From positions 3,785,418 through 3,849,417 of the forward strand of contig JAVSMN010000001.1 of the NCBI GenBank assembly GCA_032027205.1: a DNA stretch of 64,000 nt, in the 5' to 3' direction. Positions 40,482 to 50,288 of this stretch are shown piece by piece. The notes beneath the pieces were generated by a model. It ran no database searches and was not told the origin of the DNA. It saw only the letters and a program-made list of their open reading frames with translations. How positions within the stretch are numbered: the stretch's first letter is position 1; the number at the start of each line of letters is the position of its first letter. Made by a program: the position numbers and the translations under genes. Source of the stretch: Zeimonas sp032027205. Its GTDB lineage: Bacteria; Pseudomonadota; Gammaproteobacteria; Burkholderiales; Burkholderiaceae_E.

Positions 40482-41813
40482 TTACAGGTCCAGCAGCAGG
40501 CGCGACGGATCCTCGAGCGCCTCCTTGATCGAAACGAGGAACAGCACCGCGTCGCGACCGTCGATGATGCGATGGTCGTAGGAGACGGCGAGGTAGTTCA
40601 TCGGCCGGATGACGATCTGTCCGTTCTCCACCACCGGACGATCCTTCGTTGCGTGGATTCCGAGGATCGCCGACTGGGGCGGATTGATGATCGGCGTGGA
40701 CAACATCGAGCCGAACACGCCACCGTTGCTGATCGAGAAGGTGCCGCCGGTGAGCTCCTCGATGCCGAGCTTGCCCTCCTGCGCGCGCTTGCCGAAGTCG
40801 GCGATCGTGCGCTCGATCTGCGCGAAGCCGAGCTGGTCGGCGTTGCGCACCACCGGCACGACGAGGCCGCGCGGCGAACTCACCGCCACGCCGATGTCGA
40901 AGTAGCCGTGGTAGACGATGTCGGAGCCGTCGACCGACGCGTTGACGATCGGGTACTTGCGCAGCGCGTGCACCGCCGCCTTCACGAAGAACGACATGAA
41001 GCCCAGGCGCGTGCCGTGCTCCTTCTCGAAGCGATCCTGGTAGCGCTTGCGCAGCTCCATCACCGGCTGCATGTTCACTTCGTTGAACGTGGTGAGGATC
41101 GCGTTCGTCTGCTGCGACTGTACGAGCCGCTCGGCCACGCGCTGGCGCAGCCGCGACATCGGCACGCGTTGCTCGGACCGACCTTCGACCAGTTGCGAGA
41201 CGTCGACGGGCGGTCGCACCTCGGGCAGTGCCGGGCGTACGGGGACCGGGGCGCTGGTGCGCGCAGCCTGCGCCGCCGGCGCGGACGCCGAAGCGACGGC
41301 GCCGAGCACGTCGGCCTTCGTCACCCGACCGTCGCGACCGCTGCCCGGCACCTGCGACGGAGACATCTGCGCCTCGCGCAGCATCTTCGCCGCGGCCGGC
41401 ATCGCGATGTCGCCTTTCGGTCCGCCCGCTGCGGGGCCGCCGGAAGAAACCGCGGCGGGCGCTGGCGCAGCCGCCTTGTCGACAGCTGCCGGCGCCTGCA
41501 CGCCGGTCTGCCCGGAGGTGGCCGCTGCGGCCGCGGGCGCGGCGACCTTGGCGCCGGCAGCTGTCGCCTTCGCGTCGGTGTCCAGCCTCGCGATCACCTC
41601 GTCGGCGACGACGGTAGCGCCGTCGCCCTTGACGATGTCGACGAGCACGCCGTCGGCCGGCGCCGGCAGCTCGAGTACCACCTTGTCGGTCTCGATGTCG
41701 ATCAGGTTCTCGTCGCGCGCGACCGCTTCACCGACCTTCTTGTGCCATTGCAGCAGCGTGGCCTCGGCGACCGACTCGGACAGCTGCGGAACCTTGATCT
41801 CGATGACGGGCAT
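40482..41813 (-). CDS. odhB: Dihydrolipoyllysine succinyltransferase (E2) OdhB/SucB
   Basis: 443 residues. One lipoyl domain (lysine in IETDKVVLELPAPADG, about 35-55), a long Ala/Pro linker, E3-binding domain (MPAAAKMLREAQMSPSQVPGSGRDGRVTK is its span), and a catalytic acyltransferase core ending in AVSYDHRIIDGRDAVLFL with the active His and Asp. The core motif FNEVNMQPVMELRK is typical of succinyl rather than acetyl transferases. Confidence 0.95.
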   Translation of the reverse strand: MPVIEIKVPQLSESVAEATLLQWHKKVGEAVARDENLIDIETDKVVLELPAPADGVLVDIVKGDGATVVADEVIARLDTDAKATAAGAKVAAPAAAAATSGQTGVQAPAAVDKAAAPAPAAVSSGGPAAGGPKGDIAMPAAAKMLREAQMSPSQVPGSGRDGRVTKADVLGAVASASAPAAQAARTSAPVPVRPALPEVRPPVDVSQLVEGRSEQRVPMSRLRQRVAERLVQSQQTNAILTTFNEVNMQPVMELRKRYQDRFEKEHGTRLGFMSFFVKAAVHALRKYPIVNASVDGSDIVYHGYFDIGVAVSSPRGLVVPVVRNADQLGFAQIERTIADFGKRAQEGKLGIEELTGGTFSISNGGVFGSMLSTPIINPPQSAILGIHATKDRPVVENGQIVIRPMNYLAVSYDHRIIDGRDAVLFLVSIKEALEDPSRLLLDL

Positions 41814-41839
41814 CTATGACTCTCCGGAGCGAGCTCGCG

Positions 41840-44707
41840 TCAGGCGGCGTCGCGGTTGGTTTTCCTGTTGCGCGGCCGCGCGGCGCCCAACGCCGCGGCG
41901 AGCAGCTCCTTCTGCTGCGCGTAGTGCTTGTCGTAGTAGCCGACCGCCGGCGAAGCCGACGCCGCGCGGCCCGCGTAGCTGAGCTTCTGGCCGTCCTTCA
42001 GCGCCTCGGCGATCCGATGCTCGACATAGAACCAGGCGCCCTGGTTCTGCGGCTCGTCCTGGCACCAGATGACCTGCGTGGCCGACGCATACTTCTTCAT
42101 TTCGGCGTCGAAGGCCTTGTGCGGGAACGGATAGAGCTGTTCGACGCGCACCAGCGCCACCTCGTCGAGCTCTCGCTCACGACGCGCGGCGAGCAGGTCG
42201 TAGTAGACCTTGCCGGTGCAGACGACGACGCGGCGAACGCGGCTCGCTTCGACGCTGGGGTCGCCGATCACGGTGCGGAACTCGCCCGAGGCGAGGTCCT
42301 TCAACGACGAGACCGCCTCCTTGTTCCGCAGCAGCGACTTCGGCGTCATGATGACCAGCGGCTTGCGGAACATGCGGATCATCTGCCGGCGCAGCAGGTG
42401 GAAGATCTGCGCGGGCGTGGTCGGCTGGCACACCTGCATGTTGTTCTCGGCGCACAGCTGCAGGAAGCGCTCCAGTCGCGCCGACGAGTGCTCCGGGCCC
42501 TGCCCTTCGTAGCCGTGCGGCAGCATCAACACCAGTCCGTTGGCGCGACCCCACTTGGTTTCGCCCGACGAGATGAACTGGTCGATGACCACCTGCGCGC
42601 CGTTGGCGAAGTCGCCGAACTGCGCTTCCCAGATCACCAGCGTGTTCGGGTCGGACGACGCGTAGCCGTATTCGTAGGCGAGCACCGCCTCCTCGGACAG
42701 CACCGAGTCGATGACGATGAACTGCCCCTGCTTGTCGGCGACGAACTGCAGCGGGATGTACGAGCCCTGGTCCCAGCGCTCGCGGTTCTGGTCGTGCAGC
42801 ACCGCGTGTCGATGCGTGAAGGTGCCGCGGCCGGAGTCCTGTCCGGACAAGCGCACGTCGTAGCCCGAGGCGAGCAGGCTCGCGTAGGCCATGTGCTCGC
42901 CCATTCCCCAGTCGAGCGGGTGCTCGCCCTCGGCCATCGCGCGCCGGTCGTTGACGACGCGCTCGACGAGCGGATGCAATTTGAAGTTCTCCGGAACCGT
43001 GGTGATCTTCTCGCCCAGGCGCCGCAGCTCGGCCATCGGCACGGCCGTCTCGGCCGAGTCGGTCCACTTGCGGTTCAGGAACGGCATCCAGTCGACCGCG
43101 AACTTGCTCTTGAAGTCGGTGATCACCGGATCGAAGGTGTGCTTGCCTTCGTCCATCGCCCTGCGGAACTCGCCGACCATGCGGTCGGGGTCGGTCTCGG
43201 CGATCACTTCCTGACGCACCAGCTTGTCGGCGTACAGCTTGCGCGTACCGACGTGCTGGGCGACTTTCTTGTACATCATCGGCTGCGTGACCGCCGGCGT
43301 GTCCTGCTCGTTGTGGCCGAGCTTGCGGTAGCAGACGATGTCGACGACGACGTCCTTGCGGAACGCCTGCCGGAAGTCGAGCGCGAGCTGCGTGGCGTAG
43401 ACGACCGCTTCCGGGTCGTCGCCATTCACGTGCAGCACCGGCGCCTCGATCATCTTGACTACGTCGGTGCAGTAGATGGTCGAGCGCGTGTCGCGCGGGT
43501 CGGACGTGGTGAAGCCGATCTGGTTGTTGATGACGATGTGCACGGTGCCGCGCGTGCCGTAGCCGCGCGTCTGCGCCAGGTTCAGCGTCTCCATGACGAC
43601 GCCCTGTCCGGCGAAGGCCGCGTCGCCGTGCACCAGCACCGGCAGGACCTGGTCGCCATTGCGGTCGCCGCGGCGCGTCATGCGCGCGCGGCACGACCCT
43701 TCGACCACCGGATTGACGATCTCCAGGTGCGACGGGTTGAACGCGAGCGACAGGTGCACCGGCCCCCCGGGCGTCGTCACGTCGCTCGAGAAGCCCTTGT
43801 GGTACTTGACGTCGCCGCTGGGCAGGTCGTCGGCGTGGTGCCCCTCAAACTCGGCGAAGAGTTCCTTGGGCATCTTGCCGAGCACGTTGACGAGCACGTT
43901 CAGGCGCCCGCGATGCGCCATGCCGATGACGATCTCCTGGATGCCGGCGTTGCCGGCCCGGCGAACCAGTTCGTCCATCGCCGGGATGAAGCTCTCGCCG
44001 CCTTCGAGCGAGAAGCGCTTCTGGCCGACGAACTTCGAGTGCAGGTAGCGCTCGAGCCCTTCGGCAGCGGTGAGCCGCTCGAGGATGCGCTTCTTCTGGT
44101 CGGTGGAGTAACTCGGGCGCGAGCGCGTCGACTCGAGGCGCTCCTGCAGCCAGCGCTTCTGCGCCGGATCGCTTATGTACATGAACTCGGCGCCGATCGA
44201 ACCGCAATAGGTGTCGCGCAGCGCCTTGACGATGTCGCGCAAGGGCGCGGCATCGAAGCCGAAATAGGTGTTGGCCGCCGAGTAGATGTGCGCGTGGTCG
44301 CCTTCGGTGAAATCGTAGAAGGCCGGCTCGAGCTCGGGGATCGGCGGACGCTCCTGGCGCTTGAGCGGGTCGAGGTCGGCCCAGCGCGAACCAAGATAGC
44401 GGTACGCGGCGATCAGTTGCTGTACGAAGACCTGCTTGCGCGCGGTGGCGGCGTCGCCGCCCATCTGCTGCGGATGCAACAGGCCTTCCTTCGCACGCTC
44501 GGCGAAGGACTGCACGATCGGTCCGTGCGCGATGTCGCGGGTATCGGGACTGCCGTCGGCGGCCGGAACGCCCTGCAGACTGTCGAACCAGGCGCGCCAC
44601 GCATCGGGCACCGACGCGGGGTTGTTCAGGTAGCTCTCGTAGAGCTCTTCGACGTAGGGGGCGTTACCGCCGAACAGATAGGAGTTCGACTGGAGCGCTT
44701 TGAACAT
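41840..44707 (-). CDS. odhA: 2-oxoglutarate dehydrogenase E1 component OdhA/SucA
   Basis: 955-residue thiamine-diphosphate E1. N-terminal E2-binding segment (YVEELYESYLNNPASVPDAW), GMAHRGRLNVLVNV, HGDAAFAGQGVVMETLNLAQ thiamine site, and C-terminal transketolase-like domain with PHGYEGQGPEHSSARLERFLQLCAENN. Decarboxylates 2-oxoglutarate in the TCA cycle. ATG 44707 follows AAGGTGAAG; a TTG at 44743 is less likely. First gene of odhA-odhB-lpdA. Confidence 0.96.
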   Translation of the reverse strand: MFKALQSNSYLFGGNAPYVEELYESYLNNPASVPDAWRAWFDSLQGVPAADGSPDTRDIAHGPIVQSFAERAKEGLLHPQQMGGDAATARKQVFVQQLIAAYRYLGSRWADLDPLKRQERPPIPELEPAFYDFTEGDHAHIYSAANTYFGFDAAPLRDIVKALRDTYCGSIGAEFMYISDPAQKRWLQERLESTRSRPSYSTDQKKRILERLTAAEGLERYLHSKFVGQKRFSLEGGESFIPAMDELVRRAGNAGIQEIVIGMAHRGRLNVLVNVLGKMPKELFAEFEGHHADDLPSGDVKYHKGFSSDVTTPGGPVHLSLAFNPSHLEIVNPVVEGSCRARMTRRGDRNGDQVLPVLVHGDAAFAGQGVVMETLNLAQTRGYGTRGTVHIVINNQIGFTTSDPRDTRSTIYCTDVVKMIEAPVLHVNGDDPEAVVYATQLALDFRQAFRKDVVVDIVCYRKLGHNEQDTPAVTQPMMYKKVAQHVGTRKLYADKLVRQEVIAETDPDRMVGEFRRAMDEGKHTFDPVITDFKSKFAVDWMPFLNRKWTDSAETAVPMAELRRLGEKITTVPENFKLHPLVERVVNDRRAMAEGEHPLDWGMGEHMAYASLLASGYDVRLSGQDSGRGTFTHRHAVLHDQNRERWDQGSYIPLQFVADKQGQFIVIDSVLSEEAVLAYEYGYASSDPNTLVIWEAQFGDFANGAQVVIDQFISSGETKWGRANGLVLMLPHGYEGQGPEHSSARLERFLQLCAENNMQVCQPTTPAQIFHLLRRQMIRMFRKPLVIMTPKSLLRNKEAVSSLKDLASGEFRTVIGDPSVEASRVRRVVVCTGKVYYDLLAARRERELDEVALVRVEQLYPFPHKAFDAEMKKYASATQVIWCQDEPQNQGAWFYVEHRIAEALKDGQKLSYAGRAASASPAVGYYDKHYAQQKELLAAALGAARPRNRKTNRDAA

Positions 44708-44884
44708 GGCTTCTTCACCTTGCGGAACGAGTTTCTCGTCCAAGATGCCCGGCGTGCCTGCTGCTGCAGCCGGCGAACGGCGTCCGGCTTCCGGAGCGGT
44801 CGTTCGAGATCAGGCGGTGGTGATGGACGAGTTCAGGTCATCGGGTAGCGTGCTCGCGAAGGAGCAGGAAACCCGTGGATGGTA

Positions 44885-45871
44885 TCACCGCGGCGCAGCA
44901 CTCGCCTGCCGTCGCATCCGTTCGGCGGTCTGACGGTAGACGGCGATCGACGCTCCGCCCAACGCCACCGCCCGCTCCGCCGCGCGCTGCGCGGCTGGCG
45001 CATCGCCGGCGTCGGCATAGGCATGCGCCAGGTTGTTCCATGCATCGGCGAAGTCGGGGTGATGTCCGAGCAACTCGTTGAACGCGTCGATCGCCTCGCG
45101 CGGACGCTCGTCGGCCAGCAGCGCGTTGGCGCGCGCGAAGCCGACCAGCCGATCGCCGGGCGCCCGCGCGAGCAGCGCGTCGTAGGCGCGCAACGAGGCG
45201 GCTCGATCGAGCCGTTCGAGCGCCACTGCGGCACGCAGCGCCGATGCGACGCTCACCTGCGGCGGAACGCGCGACGGATCGACGACGATCATCGACCACG
45301 AACCGGCACGCGCCCAGGTGCGCTCGAAAGCGTCGATCGACATCGGCATCGACGCCTCGGTGCCTGAGTGCAGCACGACGAGCCCGGCGGGCAGGTCGTA
45401 GCCGATCAGCACGGCGTAATGCCAGATCGGCGCCCACGAAAGCGCGAGGTTCTGGAACACGAGCACCGGCACGCCGTCGGCGACCAGTTGCAGCATCGAC
45501 GCGAGCCGTGGCTCTATCGGGATCGACAGCATCGACTCGCGCCGCGGTTGCGCGAGCATCTCTGCCTGCAGGCTGCCGCGGCGCGACGGCAGGTACACCG
45601 CGTCGACCAGGCGCTGCAACTCGACCGGGCGGCCGGCCGCCGCCAGCGACATCGCGAGCGCGGCCGGGCCGCACTGGTAGTCGTCCTGGGGAACGAAGGG
45701 AACGCCGGCAACGGCGGCGCGCGGCGGCAGCGTAGGGGCGGCCCGCGCCGGGTCGACGGACGCCGCCGAGTCGGCCGACAGCGACGCGCGCAGCGCGGCG
45801 CTTTGCGGCGCCGCACACCCGGCGAGCACGATCACCGCGCACGCGCACAAGAGAGCGCGCGTCGCAAACAT
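44885..45871 (-). CDS. PA2778-like lipoprotein with C39-type peptidase fold and TPR tail
   Basis: 328 residues. Lipobox LAGC puts the lipidated cysteine at about 19. A papain-like C39 domain has the cysteine in PQDDYQCGPAALAMSLAAAG, the histidine in WHYAVLIGYD and the LHSG strand. The C-terminal 110 residues are two or three TPR-like helical hairpins (LVGFARANALLADERPREA, DAWNNLAHAYADAG). It matches the PA2778 family of cysteine peptidases by architecture; partner PA2779-like gene is just upstream. Function and substrate unknown; possibly processing of an exported peptide. Confidence 0.78.
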   Translation of the reverse strand: MFATRALLCACAVIVLAGCAAPQSAALRASLSADSAASVDPARAAPTLPPRAAVAGVPFVPQDDYQCGPAALAMSLAAAGRPVELQRLVDAVYLPSRRGSLQAEMLAQPRRESMLSIPIEPRLASMLQLVADGVPVLVFQNLALSWAPIWHYAVLIGYDLPAGLVVLHSGTEASMPMSIDAFERTWARAGSWSMIVVDPSRVPPQVSVASALRAAVALERLDRAASLRAYDALLARAPGDRLVGFARANALLADERPREAIDAFNELLGHHPDFADAWNNLAHAYADAGDAPAAQRAAERAVALGGASIAVYRQTAERMRRQASAAPR

Positions 45872-45889
45872 GCCTGTGCGGATCGCTTT

Positions 45890-46300
45890 TTACCGGATCG
45901 GCCGCGTGAACGGGAACACGCGCGTGAAGCCGAGGATGTCGGTGACCAGCAGGATCACGAACACCAGGAACGCGACGCCGAGCACGCTGCCGCCGGCCGG
46001 CATCTCTTCGAGCCGCTCGGCGAGCGCCTGCGCCTGCGCGTCGTCGAGCGCCTGCACGCGCGCGCGTGCGTCCTGCGGATCGACGCCCAGCGCTTCGAGT
46101 TGCGCGCGCACGTCGTCGCGCGCAAGCAGCGCGTCGATCGACGCGCGGTCGTAGCGCAGCGGACTTGCCTGCGGGGCGGCGGCGGCGAGCGCCTCCTCGG
46201 TGCCGATGACGCGCGCCTGCAGCGGCGCAGGCGTGGTGGTTGCAACGAGCGCGACGACGACGCCGGCGACGACGGCGCGCAACAGGGGTCTGGTTTGCAT
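45890..46300 (-). CDS. PA2779-like small membrane protein
   Basis: 136 residues. Signal-like hydrophobic N-terminus (LLRAVVAGVVVALVATT), a helical acidic middle with AR(A)QALDDAQAQALAERLEEMP, then a C-terminal transmembrane helix GSVLGVAFLVFVILLVTDILG and a short basic tail. Matches the PA2779 family, always seen with PA2778; no known activity. 18 bases separate it from the C39 gene downstream. Divergent from korC with a 201-base gap that contains TTGACG-like sequence but no convincing paired -10. Confidence 0.72.
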   Translation of the reverse strand: MQTRPLLRAVVAGVVVALVATTTPAPLQARVIGTEEALAAAAPQASPLRYDRASIDALLARDDVRAQLEALGVDPQDARARVQALDDAQAQALAERLEEMPAGGSVLGVAFLVFVILLVTDILGFTRVFPFTRPIR

Positions 46301-46501
46301 CGAGTGCTCCGGTGGGGGGATCGGTGAACCGGGGCCGCCGATGCTGCTCGTCCCCGATCGAGCGGATCATAGCCGCAACGAACATCGTTTTGACGTCGCC
46401 GTTTCCTATCGCGTGACGCGCTTCGGTAGTAAAGTGGCCGAGGACGATCGCCGCATCGAACGGCGACGCCGCACTTCGCTGCACGAGAGGAGGGAGACCC
46501 C

Positions 46502-48331
46502 TTGCAGGCGACCGATACGCGCAATCCCGACTACTTCCACCGGGTTGTCGATTGTCAATGGGCGTGTCCCGCCCACACCCCCGTTCCCGAATACATCCGC
46601 CTGATCGCCGCCGGCCGCTATTCCGACGCCTATCTGGTCAACTGGCGGGCGAACGTCTTCCCCGGCATTCTCGGTCGCACCTGCGATCGGCCGTGCGAAC
46701 CCGCCTGCCGGCGCGGGCGCGTCGAGGAGCAGCAGGCCGAGCGGCCCGAACCGGTCGCGATCTGCCGCCTGAAGCGGGTCGCCGCCGACTTCAAGGACGA
46801 CATCCGCGCGCGGCTGCCGCAGCGGGCGCGCCGCCCGAACGGGCGCCGCGTTGCCTGCGTCGGCGCAGGGCCCGCTTCGCTCACCGTCGCGCGCGACCTG
46901 GCGCCGCTCGGCTACACGGTCACCGTCTTCGACGCCGACGCGCGCGCCGGCGGGATGATCCGCACGCAGATCCCGCGCTTTCGCCTGCCGGAAGCGGTGA
47001 TCGACGAGGAGACCGGTTACGTGCTCGACCTCGGCGTCGATTTCCGGCCGGGCACGCGCATCGAGTCGATGACGACGCTGCTCGGCGAAGGCTACGACGC
47101 GGTGTTCGTCGGCAGCGGCGCACCGCGCGGGCGCGACCTCGATCTTCCCGGCCGTCACGAGGCGGCAGCGCACATCCACATCGGCATCGACTGGCTCGCC
47201 TCGGTGTCCTTCGGCCACGTCGATCGCATCGGGCGCCGCGTGCTCGTGCTGGGCGGCGGCAACACGGCGATGGATTGTTGCCGCACCGCGCGCCGACTAG
47301 GGGGCGAGGACGTGCGCGTCGTCGTGCGCTCGGGCTTCGCCGAGATGAAGGCGTCGCCGTGGGAGAAGGAGGACGCGATGCACGAGGGCATCCCGATCCT
47401 CGACTTCCTGGTGCCGAAGGCGTTCGTGCACGACAACGGACGACTCACCGGCATGCGCTTCGAGCCGGTCGAGGCACGCTACGACGCGAACGGACGCCGC
47501 TCGCTGGTGTCCACCGGCGCGCCCGAACGCGTGCTCGACTGCGACGAGGTGCTGGTCGCCGTCGGCCAGGAGAACGCGTTCCCGTGGATCGAGCGCGACG
47601 TCGGCATCGACTTCGATGCGCACGGCATGCCCAAGCTCGACCGCGTGTCGCTGCAGTCGACGCGACCCGAGGTGTTCTTCGGCGGCGACGCGGCGCTCGG
47701 GCCGAAGAACATCATCTGGGCCGTCGCGCAGGGCCACGAGGCGGCGGTGTCGATCGATCGCTACCTGAACGGCGAGGCGGTGGATGCGCGCCCTGCGCCG
47801 GCGGTGACGATGATCGCGCAGAAGATGGGCATCCACGAGTGGAGCTACGACAACGAGCCCACGCGCGACGCGCGCAACAAGGTGCCCTGGCATGACCCGT
47901 CGCGCGCGCTGCGCGACATCCGCATCGAGGTGGAACTCGGCTTCGACGCGCAGGCGGCCTGGCGCGAGGCGCAGCGTTGCCTGAACTGCGACGTGCAGAC
48001 GGTGTTCACGGCGCCGCAGTGCATCGAGTGCGACGCCTGCGTCGACATCTGTCCGACCGACTGCATCACTTTCACCGAGCTTCCGCCCGACGGCGACGAG
48101 CAGGCGTTGCGCGCGTCGCTGCGCGCGCCAGCGCTGAACCTGGAGCAGCCGCTGTACCTTTCGCCGCCGCTGAAGACCGGCCGCGCGATGGTCAAGGACG
48201 AGGACGTTTGCCTGCACTGTGGGCTGTGCGCCGAACGCTGTCCGACCGGCGCCTGGGACATGCGCAAGTTCCTGCTCGATGTCGCGCACGCCGGCCCGGC
48301 GAGCCGCGATGCAGAGCGCAAGGTGGCGTGA
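46502..48331 (+). CDS. korC: NADP-linked ferredoxin/oxidoreductase subunit of a 2-oxoglutarate oxidoreductase (KorC-like)
   Basis: 609 residues. N-terminal GltD-type Fe-S domain with CQWACPAHTPV and GRTCDRPCEPACRRG, FAD motif ACVGAGPASLTVARDLAPLG, NADPH motif VLVLGGGNTAMDCCRTARR, and two C-terminal ferredoxin clusters (CIECDACVDICPTDC; CLHCGLCAERCPTGAWD). In Thauera aromatica a similar KorC passes electrons from KorAB to NADP. Start TTG 46502 has AGGAGGGAG upstream; no ATG is available before the first cysteine motif. Stop overlaps korA (TGATG). Confidence 0.85.
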   Translation: MQATDTRNPDYFHRVVDCQWACPAHTPVPEYIRLIAAGRYSDAYLVNWRANVFPGILGRTCDRPCEPACRRGRVEEQQAERPEPVAICRLKRVAADFKDDIRARLPQRARRPNGRRVACVGAGPASLTVARDLAPLGYTVTVFDADARAGGMIRTQIPRFRLPEAVIDEETGYVLDLGVDFRPGTRIESMTTLLGEGYDAVFVGSGAPRGRDLDLPGRHEAAAHIHIGIDWLASVSFGHVDRIGRRVLVLGGGNTAMDCCRTARRLGGEDVRVVVRSGFAEMKASPWEKEDAMHEGIPILDFLVPKAFVHDNGRLTGMRFEPVEARYDANGRRSLVSTGAPERVLDCDEVLVAVGQENAFPWIERDVGIDFDAHGMPKLDRVSLQSTRPEVFFGGDAALGPKNIIWAVAQGHEAAVSIDRYLNGEAVDARPAPAVTMIAQKMGIHEWSYDNEPTRDARNKVPWHDPSRALRDIRIEVELGFDAQAAWREAQRCLNCDVQTVFTAPQCIECDACVDICPTDCITFTELPPDGDEQALRASLRAPALNLEQPLYLSPPLKTGRAMVKDEDVCLHCGLCAERCPTGAWDMRKFLLDVAHAGPASRDAERKVA

Positions 48332-50250
48332 TGACGAAAAGAATCGAGGCGGTCAACGACTTCGTCGTTCAGTTCGCCAACGTCAACGGGTCGGGATCGG
48401 CGTCGGCCAACGAATTGTTCGCGCGCAGCTTCCTGCGCATGGGCATCCCGGTCAGTCCGCGCAACATCTTCCCGTCGAACATCCAGGGCCTGCCCACCTG
48501 GTACGAGGTGCGCGTCACCGAACGCGGCCACCTGGGACGGCGCGGCGGCGTCGACCTGATGGTGGCGATGAACCCGCAAACCTGGGACGCCGATGTCGCC
48601 GCGATCGAGCCGGGCGGCTACCTGCTCTACGACAGCACGCGGCCACTGCCGCCGTCGAAGTTCCGCGACGACGTCCATTCGATCGGCGTGCCGCTCACCG
48701 AGATGTGCAACGCGGCCTACGACGATCCGCGCGAGCGCCAGCTGCTGAAGAACATCATGTACGTGGGCGCGCTTGCCGCGCTGATGGGCCTCGATCCGGC
48801 TGTGGTCGCAGAGCTGATCGGCGAGCAGTATCGCGGCAAGCAGAAGCTGCTCGAGCCGAACCTCGACGCGTTCCGCAAGGGCTGGCGCTACGCCGAGGAG
48901 AATCTCGAGAACGCTATCGGGCTGCGCGCGCGCCGCGCCGCGCAGGTGGGCGAGCGCATCTTCGTCGACGGCAACGCGGCGCTCGCGCTGGGCTTCGTCT
49001 ACGGCGGCGCGACGGTGTGCGCCTGGTATCCAATCACGCCGTCGTCGTCGGTGGCCGATGCGTTCACGCGGCATTGCGCGAAGCTGCGCGTGGATCCGGA
49101 CACCGGCGAACGACGCTACGCGATCGTGCAGGCCGAGGACGAGCTGGCCGCGGTCGGCGTCGCGGTCGGCGCCGGATGGAATGGCGCGCGCGCGTTCACC
49201 GCCACCTCCGGACCCGGCATCTCGCTGATGACCGAATTCATCGGGCTGGCCTACTTCGCCGAGATCCCGGTCACCATCGTGGACGTGCAGCGCGGCGGCC
49301 CGTCTACCGGCATGCCGACGCGCACGCAGCAGTCCGACCTGCTCGCCTGCGCCTACGCGTCGCACGGCGACACGAAGCACGTGCTGCTCCTTCCCGAAGA
49401 CCCGAACGAGTGCTTCGACTTCGCCGCGCAGGCGCTCGACCTGGCCGATCGGCTGCAGACGCCGGTGTTCGTAATGACCGACCTGGACATCGGCATGAAC
49501 CAGCGGCTGTGCGCACCGTTCGCGTGGGACGACGCGCGTCGCTACGACCGCGGCAAGGTGATGCGCGCCGATGCGCTCGAGGCGGGCGTCGAGTTCGGAC
49601 GCTACCTCGACGTGGACGGCGACGGCATCCCGTACCGCACGCTGCCCGGCGAGCACCCGACCAAAGGCGCGTACTTCACGCGTGGGACGACGAAGAACGC
49701 GTACGCGCGCTACTCCGAGAGCGGCGCCGACTACGTCGAGAACGTGCAACGACTGCTGCGCAAGTTCGAGACGGCGAAAGCGCTCGTGCCGTCGGCTGTT
49801 GAAACCCGGGGAGCGGCGCCCTCGCCGGTCGGGGCGATCTTCTACGGCTCGACCAGCCCGGCGATGGCCGAGGCGATCGAGTCGCTGCAGGCGATCGGCT
49901 GCCCGATCGATACGCTGCGCATTCGCGCGTTCCCGTTCGGCGACGAGGTGGCGCGCTTCATCGAAGCGCACGACACGCTGTTCGTCGTCGAGCAGAACCG
50001 CGACGCGCAGATGCACACGATGCTGGTCAACGAACTGGGCATCGATCCGGCGCGACTTCGCCCGGTGCTGCACTACGACGGCACGCCGATCACCGCCCGC
50101 TTCATCGCCGGTGCGATCGCCGAGCAACTCGCGGCGGGCAACGTGCTGCCGCTCGAGCGTCCGGCGGCGTCGACCCAGGCTGCGTTGCCCGCGCGTGCGC
50201 AGTCGAAACGCCCTGCGACCCCGCACGCGTCGCGCGGACGAGTCGCCTGA
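48331..50250 (+). CDS. korA: 2-oxoacid:acceptor oxidoreductase, fused gamma/alpha subunit (KorA)
   Basis: 639 residues. N-terminal gamma domain (about 1-190: VNGSGSASANELFARSFLRMG, GGVDLMVAMN) fused to the alpha pyrimidine-binding and transketolase C-terminal domains (from GNAALALGFVYGGATVCAWY, YPITPSSSVADAF; TATSGPGISLMTEFIGLAYF; QRGGPSTGMPTRTQQSDL). Typical of the Kor type; closely coupled to korC. A Pro/Ala-rich C-terminal tail (about 605-639) is not conserved. Substrate 2-oxoglutarate is assigned by family and context. Confidence 0.87.
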   Translation: MTKRIEAVNDFVVQFANVNGSGSASANELFARSFLRMGIPVSPRNIFPSNIQGLPTWYEVRVTERGHLGRRGGVDLMVAMNPQTWDADVAAIEPGGYLLYDSTRPLPPSKFRDDVHSIGVPLTEMCNAAYDDPRERQLLKNIMYVGALAALMGLDPAVVAELIGEQYRGKQKLLEPNLDAFRKGWRYAEENLENAIGLRARRAAQVGERIFVDGNAALALGFVYGGATVCAWYPITPSSSVADAFTRHCAKLRVDPDTGERRYAIVQAEDELAAVGVAVGAGWNGARAFTATSGPGISLMTEFIGLAYFAEIPVTIVDVQRGGPSTGMPTRTQQSDLLACAYASHGDTKHVLLLPEDPNECFDFAAQALDLADRLQTPVFVMTDLDIGMNQRLCAPFAWDDARRYDRGKVMRADALEAGVEFGRYLDVDGDGIPYRTLPGEHPTKGAYFTRGTTKNAYARYSESGADYVENVQRLLRKFETAKALVPSAVETRGAAPSPVGAIFYGSTSPAMAEAIESLQAIGCPIDTLRIRAFPFGDEVARFIEAHDTLFVVEQNRDAQMHTMLVNELGIDPARLRPVLHYDGTPITARFIAGAIAEQLAAGNVLPLERPAASTQAALPARAQSKRPATPHASRGRVA

Positions 50251-50288
50251 CATTCGCCGCCGCTGTCGCCGCCTCTCCGGAACGACCC

